Assembly: GCA_024643915.1 (NCBI GenBank)
Contig: JAHEMB010000253.1
Location: 1-6,051 of the forward strand
From: Rhodothermaceae bacterium
Lineage (GTDB): Bacteria; Bacteroidota; Rhodothermia; Rhodothermales; JAHEMB01
Reading direction: 5' to 3'
Length of the DNA: 6,051 nucleotides
Position numbers and translations under genes: made by a program. This document shows positions 1 to 5,142 of the stretch, in pieces (position 1 is the stretch's first letter; every line of letters starts with the position of its first letter). The notes under the pieces are model-generated. The model worked only from the letters and a program-made list of their open reading frames with translations. It did no database searches and was not told the DNA's origin.

Positions 1-290
1 CGCCCGACGGCAAACGCATTCTTTTCTATACACGGGACTCGCTCCCGCCTGCCCCGACGCCCGAAGCGCAGCAGGCCTCCTGGTCAAGCGCCGAACTGTA
101 TGCCATCGACGCCGACGGATGCAACCGCACGCGCCTGACGCAGAACGATTCGCTGGATCAATCCCCCGTGATGTCGCCCGACGGCACGAAGATCGCCTTC
201 ACCTCGTGCCGGGACGGGCAGCGCGAGGTGTACGTGATGGACGCCGACGGCATGAACGCCCGCCGCCTCACCTACAGCCGCCAGCCATGA
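1..290 (+). CDS. C-terminal end of a PD40/TolB-like beta-propeller protein (5' truncated)
   Basis: The frame is open from base 3 to a TGA at 288-290, giving 95 visible residues; the N-terminus lies outside the window. Two PD40 (WD40-like, TolB-type) repeats can be read. The first begins PDGKRILFYTRD and continues through ELYAIDADGCNRTRLT. The second is SPDGTKIAFTSCRDG followed by EVYVMDADGMNARRLT. The SPDG(T/K)xIAF plus VMxxDGxxxRRLT pattern is diagnostic of this family, which forms beta-propellers used in periplasmic proteins (TolB) and in many surface or peptidase-associated proteins. The last repeat ends at the terminus, so no further C-terminal domain follows. Which full-length protein this belongs to (TolB, a DPP-IV/S9-type peptidase propeller, or a PD40 lipoprotein) cannot be told from the fragment. 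It converges on the amylase gene with an 18-bp gap and no visible terminator. Confidence 0.8.
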   Translation, partial: PDGKRILFYTRDSLPPAPTPEAQQASWSSAELYAIDADGCNRTRLTQNDSLDQSPVMSPDGTKIAFTSCRDGQREVYVMDADGMNARRLTYSRQP

Positions 291-308
291 CAGGTCGCCA
301 TCGCCCCC

Positions 309-1769
309 TCAGGGCCGCCTGGCTTCGACGTGGAGGGCAAGGGCCTGCATGGGCGGGACAGAAATGCGCGCGGTGCCATCTGGGGCCACACTAACAGCAG
401 GGCCGGTGCATTCGGTGGCGGTGGCTGCACCGTTGATCACATCGCAGTAGACGCCGGGGGGGAGGCCCGTGGAAAGCGTCTGGTCGAGCGGCTGGTTTTC
501 ATGGTTGATCGCCACGAACCCCCGGTCGCCGCGCCCGAAGGCGATCTGGTTTTCGCCGTTGCTCCACCAGTGGCTCACGAAATAGGCGGGCGCCGTCACG
601 TTGCGGAAGCGCGCCATCGCGGCAATGGCAGGCCAGCGGTGCTCGCATTGCCACGCATCGCCAAAGCAGTTGAGCGCGGCGCCGTCATGGACGGGACGGA
701 CGCTGCCGTCCTCGCGCGTGGGCGGCCCCTGACCGTCGTCCTCGAACGCGTAGCTCGACATCACCTTGGGGTAGCCGTAGGGCCACGCCAGCATGAACAC
801 GTTCGCCAGCATGTACCGCGTCGAATCTTTGTGCGTAAGGATGTGCCCGCCGCCGCCGTGCCCGCGCTGGTTGTCATGGTTATCGATGAAGACGACGGCG
901 CGGTGGCCCGGCATGAAGGCCCAGCCCTCGCCGAAAGCGTGTTGCCCGCGTAGCCATGCCAGCTTGCCTTCGAAAAACATGCGGCTGAGGTCGCGGCTGT
1001 ACTTGAACTCCGTCACGTCGCCGTTCGGGAAATACTCGCGCGCCGTGATAGGCTCGCCGCCCTGGTCGATCACCTCCTGGAAGATGTAGGGGTTGCCCGA
1101 CACCCTGTTTAGGATCGCCATGATGTCGCCCGCAGGCATGTGCTTCGAAGCGTCGATGCGGAAGCCGGCCACGCCGAGGCTGACGAGGTCGTTGAGGTAA
1201 GCACCTATCGTGTCGCGGACACGATCCGTCTCGGTGCGGAGGTCGGGCAGGTTCAGCAACTCGCAATTCTGCACTTCCCAGCGATCTTGGTAATTACGGA
1301 TGTCATCGTTGCCGTAGCGCCCGCAGTGGTGGAAGTCATCGGCGTTGAAAAGGCCAGGGTATTCGAAATGGCTAAACTGTGTGCCGTCGGTGCCTGTGCC
1401 CTGCTCCTGTGAGCTCATGTGGTTGATGACGGCATCGACGTAGAGATCCACCCCGACGGCCTTGCACCGCGCCACCATCGCGGCAAAGGCGGCGCGGTCG
1501 CCGCTGCGGGAGGTGAGGCGGTAGCTGACGGGCTGGTAGCGCTCGTACCACGGGCGATCTGCCAGGACGGCGTGTTCCTGCGGGGGCGACACCTGCACGG
1601 CGGCGTACCCGGCCGGGCCGAGGAAATCCTCGCACTCCTGCGCCACGTCGTCCCACGTCCATTCGAAGAGGTGCACGAAAGCACTTCGCGGCGGGGGGGC
1701 CTGGGCCTGGGAGGCGGTGAGGCCGCCGCTGATCATCAACAGGAGCACCAGCATGGGGATGACTTTCAT
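309..1769 (-). CDS. Secreted GH13 alpha-amylase, chloride-dependent animal/Pseudoalteromonas type
   Basis: An endo-acting alpha-1,4-glucanase for starch and glycogen, probably exported. The chosen ATG (1769) gives 486 aa beginning with a signal peptide: MKVI, a hydrophobic stretch, then a likely cleavage after ASQAQA near residue 24. The frame stays open to a TTG at 1820, but that start would put 17 polar residues before the signal peptide. All four GH13 regions are present: DAVINH (112-117), GFRIDASKH (202-210, nucleophile Asp206), FQEVID (Glu232 acid/base) and FIDNHD (294-299, transition-state Asp299). Arg204, Asn297 and Lys335 (in YPKVMSSY) fit the chloride site, with Lys where mammalian enzymes have Arg, as recalled for the Pseudoalteromonas haloplanktis enzyme. 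The glycine-rich loop RGHGGGG follows region IV. Eight cysteines (46, 102, 149, 169, 368, 375, 442, 454) suggest four disulfides. There is no starch-binding domain after the beta-sandwich end. No Shine-Dalgarno is seen. It diverges from the potassium channel gene. Confidence 0.93.
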   Translation of the reverse strand: MKVIPMLVLLLMISGGLTASQAQAPPPRSAFVHLFEWTWDDVAQECEDFLGPAGYAAVQVSPPQEHAVLADRPWYERYQPVSYRLTSRSGDRAAFAAMVARCKAVGVDLYVDAVINHMSSQEQGTGTDGTQFSHFEYPGLFNADDFHHCGRYGNDDIRNYQDRWEVQNCELLNLPDLRTETDRVRDTIGAYLNDLVSLGVAGFRIDASKHMPAGDIMAILNRVSGNPYIFQEVIDQGGEPITAREYFPNGDVTEFKYSRDLSRMFFEGKLAWLRGQHAFGEGWAFMPGHRAVVFIDNHDNQRGHGGGGHILTHKDSTRYMLANVFMLAWPYGYPKVMSSYAFEDDGQGPPTREDGSVRPVHDGAALNCFGDAWQCEHRWPAIAAMARFRNVTAPAYFVSHWWSNGENQIAFGRGDRGFVAINHENQPLDQTLSTGLPPGVYCDVINGAATATECTGPAVSVAPDGTARISVPPMQALALHVEARRP

Positions 1770-1810
1770 GGCGCGAATGGAAGGAAAAGGGAGGGGGCCG
1801 GAAGCCTTTT

Positions 1811-1840
1811 CACGATACAAGAAAGCAGGGTGGCGTGCAA
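1811..1840 (-). promoter_or_regulatory. Weak candidate promoter for the amylase
   Basis: Read on the minus strand, a TTG (1840-1838) is followed after 20 bases by TATCGTG (1817-1811). This loosely resembles the Bacteroidota layout of TTG, about 17-23 bases, then TAnnTTTG, but the -7 box lacks one T and has another mismatch. Transcription would start some 35 bases upstream of the amylase ATG. The call rests on position and a weak match only. Confidence 0.22.
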
Positions 1841-1856
1841 CCCCGAGAGGCCGTTA

Positions 1857-1895
1857 TTGCATGAACAAGCATGCAAAGGAAGGCGGCACATGCAA
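1857..1895. promoter_or_regulatory. CATGCAA repeat cluster, candidate operator
   Basis: The heptamer CATGCAA occurs at 1870-1876 and 1889-1895, and its exact reverse complement TTGCATG at 1857-1863. The first two sites form a perfect 7-bp dyad with a 6-base spacer; the third lies 19 bases downstream in direct orientation. A one-mismatch copy (CGTGCAA) is at 1834-1840. The arrangement looks like multiple half-sites for a dimeric DNA-binding protein. It lies between two divergent genes, so it could control either or both. The regulator is unknown; no regulator gene is in the window. Confidence 0.45.
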
Positions 1896-1907
1896 GCGCA
1901 AATCGTG

Positions 1908-1914
1908 TATCTTG
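1908..1914 (+). promoter_or_regulatory. Candidate -7 box for the potassium channel
   Basis: TATCTTG resembles the Bacteroidota -7 element TAnnTTTG with one T missing, and resembles the better box at 4185-4192. No TTG at the expected -33 distance is seen. If used, it would give a leader of roughly 50 bases that includes the hairpin at 1944-1967. Confidence 0.28.
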
Positions 1915-1943
1915 GCCCACCCTTGCCCATCCGTTTTTGATGA

Positions 1944-1967
1944 TCCGCCTCGTTTCCAAGAGGCGGA
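1944..1967 (+). promoter_or_regulatory. Perfect 8-bp hairpin in the channel leader
   Basis: TCCGCCTC (1944-1951) and GAGGCGGA (1960-1967) are exact reverse complements around an 8-base loop. The 3' arm contains the only Shine-Dalgarno-like string (AAGAGG/GAGG, 1958-1963) upstream of the TTG start at 1974, so folding would hide it. No T-run follows on either strand, which argues against an intrinsic terminator. A role in translational control of the channel, or as a DNA operator, is an inference. Confidence 0.4.
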
Positions 1968-1973
1968 ACGCTC

Positions 1974-3073
1974 TTGCATCGCGTATCCCGACAGCTTCGG
2001 CAATTCTTCCGTGACAAAACGGTTCGCCGCAATGTGCGGGCGCTGGTAAAGTATTTTCTTTTCCTCACCGTTGTCATCATCGTTTCCACGGTGATTTTCC
2101 AGGTGATCATGCAACTGGTGGAGGGGCAGTCTCACTCCTGGGTGACGGGATTCTACTGGACGCTCATCACGATGAGCACGCTTGGCTACGGCGATGTCAC
2201 CTTTACGACCGACATAGGACGACTCTATACCCTGTTCATCCTCTCCATCGGCATCGTCTTATTGCTGGTGGTGCTGCCGTTCGCTTTCATACGCTATCTC
2301 TATGCGCCGTGGGTTGATGCCCAACTCCGCATGCGCACGCCGCGTGAGATCCCGCTCGGCAGCGAGGGCCATGTCATCAACTGCCATTACGACGACATCG
2401 CGCCCGGCTTTATCCGACGCCTCGAACAAGAAGGCATCCCGTTCAACATTATCGAATCCGACATCGACGAGGCGGCGCAGCTCTACCATACCGGCCTGCC
2501 GGTGGTTACCGGGGACGTAGACGACCGCGCCACCTACGAGGCCCTTCGCGTGCAGCAGGCCCGCATGGTTTTCGCCAACCACAGCGATGCCGTCAACACG
2601 AACATCGTCCTGACGGTGCGCGAGGTGGCGCCGGAGGTGCCGGTCGTGGCGCTCGCCAACCACGAGAGTGCGGCGGCGGTGCTGGAACTGAGCGGGGCCA
2701 CGCACGTGCTGCCGCTCAAACGCTGGCTGGGCGAGCAGCTCGCCAACCGCATCGATGCTACCCAGGCGCAGTCGCACGTCATCGGCAAGTACAAAGATTT
2801 GCTGATTGCCGAGTTGTCCGTGCGGCACACGCCCCTGGCGGACATGACGATCCGGGAGACGAAGCTGCGGGAAATCCTCGGCGTGAATATCATCGGCGTC
2901 TGGGCGCGAGGGCAGCTCTTCCCGGCCCGCCCGGATACGCATCTATCCCCGTCCAGCAGAACAGCCACATCATCACCAGCCCGTCGGCCTCCACAGAGCT
3001 CCTAAGTGATGCGGAACTGCTAATGCTGGGCGGCGCCGAACAGCGTGCGCGGTTCATGGAGGAGTTTGGCTGA
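1974..3073 (+). pseudogene. Two-TM potassium channel with RCK domain, frameshifted near the 3' end
   Basis: A tetrameric inner-membrane K+ channel subunit. The only start before the conserved N-terminus is TTG 1974, because an in-frame TGA lies at 1941-1943; GTG 2034 is a poorer alternative. TM1 spans about residues 27-49, the pore helix runs into the selectivity filter TLGYGDV (69-75), and TM2 spans about 82-106. A cytoplasmic RCK_N (TrkA_N) fold covers about 130-265, and RCK_C (TrkA_C) begins near 270. The uninterrupted frame runs on to a TAA at 3003-3005, but after RPDT (residue 322, base 2939) it becomes a low-complexity Ser/Pro/Arg tail. From 2939 the next frame reads IPVQQNSHIITSPSAS, then DAELLMLGGAEQRARFMEEFG, to TGA 3071-3073. 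This is the expected end of an RCK_C domain. One missing base near 2937-2945 would explain it; restored length is about 366 aa. It may be a true mutation or a sequencing or assembly error. The Rossmann glycine motif is also altered (CHYDDIAPG). Confidence 0.82.
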
Positions 3074-3098
3074 TGCGTACCAACAGGCTTTCTATTTG
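3065..3098 (+). promoter_or_regulatory. Candidate promoter for the renalase-like gene
   Basis: TTTG (3065-3068) is followed after 22 bases by TCTATTTG (3091-3098), which differs from the Bacteroidota -7 consensus TAnnTTTG at one fixed position. The start codon is 11 bases past the box, so the mRNA would have a leader of only a few bases. The -33 element lies inside the restored end of the channel gene. Confidence 0.45.
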
Positions 3099-3109
3099 CA
3101 ACGGGAAGA

Positions 3110-4159
3110 ATGCCGAATAAGCGTTCTCAGAAAATCGCCATCGTTGGCGCCGGGGTGGCCGGGCTGGCGGCGGCCTACGGGCTCCGTGACGCAGCCGAGG
3201 TCGTCGTGTTTGAGAAGAGCCGGGGCGTCTCGGGGCGGGCAGCCACACGCGGGCGCCATGGCGTTCGTTACGATCACGGGGCCAACTATTTCAGGATGGA
3301 GGCCCCGCGCGTCGCGCACCTCGTTCTGCGCGTGTTGCCCACCGATGAACTGGCCGAAATTGCTGGCGACGTGTGGACATTCGATGGCGCGGGCCGCCTC
3401 AGCCCCGGCGACCCGGACCGCAATCTCATGGCGAAGTGGACGTACCGTAGCGGGATCAGTACGCTCGGCAAGCTGCTCTTGCGCGCCTCCTGCGCCGCGC
3501 TACAATCGCAAACGCGCGTGGGCTGCCTCGAAAAGGAACCGGCGGGCTGGCGCCTTTACGCGGAAGAGGGACACGACCTCGGCGTTTTCGAAGCTGTTCT
3601 CCTTACGCCTCCTGCCCCGCAGACAGCGGATCTGCTAGACGTATCCTCCCTGCCCGGGCGGGAGCACCTCGTGGCGGCGCTGCGCCGCGCCGACTACCGC
3701 ACGCAGCTTTCTTTCGTGCTTGCGTTCGACCGGCCCCTGCCGCGCCCCGGCGATTTCTACGCGCTCGTCAACACGGACGGGGCACACGAGGTTGCCTGGG
3801 TCGGCTTCGAGGAGGATAAGCCGGGCCACGTGCCGTTGGGGCAGAGCGTTTTGGTCGTGCAGATGAGCCCGGCGTGGAGCCGCCCGCGCTACGAGGCATC
3901 CCTTGAAGAATTGCAGTCCGATGTGCTCCGCGCCGTCGGCGCGCTTTTGGGAGAGGCGCTCCCGGCGCCTGCCTGGGCCGATCTCCAGCGATGGCGCTAC
4001 GCCCTGCCGAATGGCGCGGCAGACGTTGAGACGCTCCGTGAAGCCGAAGCCGACGGGCTTTTCTTCGCCGGGGATGGGCTGGCGGGGAAAGGCCGGGTGG
4101 CCCTTGCCGTACAGAACGGGCTGGAGGCGGCGGCCCGGCTGGCCGCGCTTCTCGATTGA
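3110..4159 (+). CDS. Renalase-like FAD-dependent amine-oxidase-fold oxidoreductase
   Basis: A 349-aa soluble flavoprotein. The N-terminal Rossmann motif is KIAIVGAGVAGLAAAYGL (GxGxxG at 13-18), with Glu35 at the end of beta-2 placed to bind the ribose of FAD. It is followed by FEKSRGVSGRAATR (34-47), very close to the renalase signature. DHGANYF (55-61), QRWRYALP (293-300) and the C-terminal FAD motif LFFAGDGLAGKGRVALAVQNG (317-337) complete the pattern. Length fits bacterial renalases (about 320-350 aa). Characterised bacterial renalases oxidise abnormal dihydro-NAD(P) isomers back to NAD(P)+, a repair role; whether this member does so is inferred from motifs only. No signal peptide is seen. 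The ATG at 3110 is the first start in frame before the Rossmann strand and is preceded by a weak purine stretch (GGGAAG). It begins 36 bp after the restored channel stop and ends 36 bp before the lipoyl gene. Substrate is unknown. Confidence 0.85.
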   Translation: MPNKRSQKIAIVGAGVAGLAAAYGLRDAAEVVVFEKSRGVSGRAATRGRHGVRYDHGANYFRMEAPRVAHLVLRVLPTDELAEIAGDVWTFDGAGRLSPGDPDRNLMAKWTYRSGISTLGKLLLRASCAALQSQTRVGCLEKEPAGWRLYAEEGHDLGVFEAVLLTPPAPQTADLLDVSSLPGREHLVAALRRADYRTQLSFVLAFDRPLPRPGDFYALVNTDGAHEVAWVGFEEDKPGHVPLGQSVLVVQMSPAWSRPRYEASLEELQSDVLRAVGALLGEALPAPAWADLQRWRYALPNGAADVETLREAEADGLFFAGDGLAGKGRVALAVQNGLEAAARLAALLD

Positions 4160-4184
4160 CAGCGTAGAATTTCTGAAAAAACCC

Positions 4185-4192
4185 TATCTTTG
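4185..4192 (+). promoter_or_regulatory. Consensus -7 box abutting the lipoyl gene start
   Basis: TATCTTTG matches the Bacteroidota TAnnTTTG element at every fixed position and ends three bases before the ATG at 4196. Transcription would then start at or within a few bases of the start codon, implying a leaderless message for the lipoyl/E2 pair. A TTGACA sits at 4156-4161, but the 26 bases between its TTG and the -7 box are longer than the usual 17-23. Confidence 0.5.
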
Positions 4193-4195
4193 CGC

Positions 4196-4471
4196 ATGAC
4201 CACTGTGGAGCACAAAGCGGTAGAAATTGTCATCCCCGCTGATCTTTGGGAGGAGGAATTGGCGGCGGAGGCCATGCTGACGGCCTGGCTCGTGGCGGAT
4301 GGCTCATCCGTGGAGGAAGCGGCCATCATCGCGGAGATTATGGTTGATAAGGTGACGGTGGAGGTTGAGGCCCCTGCCTCGGGCCGTCTCGAAATCCTCA
4401 TCGCGCCTGAGTCGTTCGTCGATCTCGGCGACGTGATCGGGCGCGTTTATCTGAAGGAGGCGGCAGCATGA
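4196..4471 (+). CDS. Free-standing lipoyl (biotinyl/lipoyl-type) domain protein
   Basis: A single lipoyl domain of 91 aa that probably acts as the swinging-arm acyl carrier for the acyltransferase encoded next. The domain fills the protein: IVIPADLWEEE, AWLVADGSSVEEAAIIAEIMVDKVTVEVEAPASGRL, and an end FVDLGDVIGRVYLKE. Lys52 in MVDKVTVEVEAP is in the position of the lipoylated lysine of E2 proteins (typical ETDKATVEV), and the Gly in PASG follows at the usual distance. The first turn is AEIMVDK rather than the common EIETDK. There is no linker, subunit-binding domain or catalytic domain. Biotin instead of lipoate is possible in principle but less likely without an MKM motif. ATG 4196 is preferred over the in-frame TTG 4190, which falls inside the -7 box. 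Its TGA overlaps the next gene's ATG (ATGA, 4468-4471), so the two are likely co-translated. Confidence 0.85.
   Translation: MTTVEHKAVEIVIPADLWEEELAAEAMLTAWLVADGSSVEEAAIIAEIMVDKVTVEVEAPASGRLEILIAPESFVDLGDVIGRVYLKEAAA
4455..4460 (+). promoter_or_regulatory. Shine-Dalgarno site of the E2 catalytic gene
   Basis: AGGAGG, with GGAGG seven bases before the ATG at 4468, is the clearest ribosome-binding site in the window. It lies inside the end of the lipoyl gene and supports the ATG at the ATGA overlap as the start of the next gene. Confidence 0.55.
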
Positions 4472-5142
4472 GCCACCGGACCATTCCCCTCAGCCGCTTG
4501 CAGAGCCTCAATGGGCGTAATATGCACGAGGCGTTGCAGACAGCGGTGCAGGCCACGCTCCACGTCGAGGCCGAGGTGGAGGCGCTCAGCCGTCTACGCG
4601 AGGCCACGCCTACAGACGAGCGCCTGCCCTTAGATCCTCATCTGCTGCGCGCCACGGCCCTGGCCCTCACCGCGCATCCAGCGATGAACGCGCGCTACTC
4701 CATGGGCGAGTTGTCGCTTTTTCAGGAGGTCAATCTCGGCCTGACGGTGGCCCGCGATGATGGCGTCATCGTACCCGTGTTGCACGATGTGCTCGGCCAG
4801 TCCTCCGACGAACTGAGGAGCGCCATCCGGCAGATCGTAGCGACGGCTCGCGAGGGCCACCTGCGGCTGCACGATACACACGGCGCCACCTTCACCGTGG
4901 CTGATGTAAGCGACTGCGAAGTAGACACCTTCACCCCGATCCTGCCCCTCGGCACGGTCGGCATCCTGGGAATGGGCCGCTTCCGCCGCGTCTGCTGCCC
5001 CGCCGATGGCGCGTGCCGGCCCCAGTCCGTCACGTCATTCAGCCTCACCTTCGACCACCGGGCCGTCCATGGCGTTTACGCAGCACGTTTCATCACCTCG
5101 GTCATCCACCATCTGCGCAGGCCGGAGCGGCTCTTCGGCTAG
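4468..5142 (+). CDS. Stand-alone 2-oxoacid dehydrogenase E2-type acyltransferase catalytic domain
   Basis: A 224-aa protein equal to just the C-terminal catalytic domain (CAT fold) of dihydrolipoamide acyltransferases. It starts at the conserved domain entry (IPLSRLQSLNGRNMHEAL) and continues through LLRATALALTAHPAMNARY (59-77), EVNLGLTVARDDGVIVPVL (87-105), GATFTVADVSD (139-149), FTPILPLGTVGILGMGRF (155-172) and LTFDHRAVHGVYAARFI (193-209). It has no lipoyl domain and no peripheral subunit-binding domain; the preceding gene supplies the lipoyl domain, so the pair forms a split E2. His197 of the DHRxxxG motif is kept, but the Asp four residues on is His201, and the active-site Ser of FTxS is Ala145. 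Activity may therefore be altered, or the protein may be structural. E2 cores are trimers of CAT-fold subunits that assemble into 24- or 60-mers. No E1 or E3 gene is in the window, so the 2-oxoacid cannot be named. It ends tail-to-tail with treY at a shared CTAG. Confidence 0.85.
   Translation: MSHRTIPLSRLQSLNGRNMHEALQTAVQATLHVEAEVEALSRLREATPTDERLPLDPHLLRATALALTAHPAMNARYSMGELSLFQEVNLGLTVARDDGVIVPVLHDVLGQSSDELRSAIRQIVATAREGHLRLHDTHGATFTVADVSDCEVDTFTPILPLGTVGILGMGRFRRVCCPADGACRPQSVTSFSLTFDHRAVHGVYAARFITSVIHHLRRPERLFG

Larger units (their letters stand above)
1770..1973. other. Divergent intergenic region between amylase and potassium channel
   Basis: These 204 bp separate the divergent start codons of the amylase (-) and the channel (+). 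The region contains a CATGCAA repeat cluster (1857-1895), candidate -7 boxes for both directions, and a hairpin next to the channel start. It is locally less GC-rich than the genes. A 24-codon ATG frame (1940-2014) exists but resembles nothing and overlaps the channel start. No RNA gene or terminator is evident. Confidence 0.7.

Noticed and set aside
291..308. A terminator between the convergent PD40 and amylase genes
   Set aside because: The 18-bp gap has no inverted repeat or T-run.
330..953. A 207-codon open frame on the + strand opposite the amylase
   Set aside because: It lies wholly antisense to a gene with intact GH13 motifs, its composition is typical of GC-rich antisense shadow frames, and it contains no recognisable motif.
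1770..1820. Upstream TTG at 1820 as the amylase start
   Set aside because: The signal peptide begins at the ATG at 1769, and the extra 17 residues are polar, lack homology to the family and have no ribosome-binding site.
1944..1967. The 8-bp hairpin as an intrinsic terminator
   Set aside because: No T-run follows it on either strand, and it sits between divergent genes where no transcript is expected to end.
1940..2014. A 24-codon ATG frame overlapping the channel start, as a possible upstream ORF
   Set aside because: It has no ribosome-binding site or recognisable sequence and is the length expected by chance.
3045..3638. A 197-codon + frame overlapping the renalase-like gene
   Set aside because: It is the out-of-frame reading of the renalase-like gene, rich in Arg, Ser and Pro, and the renalase frame has all the FAD motifs.
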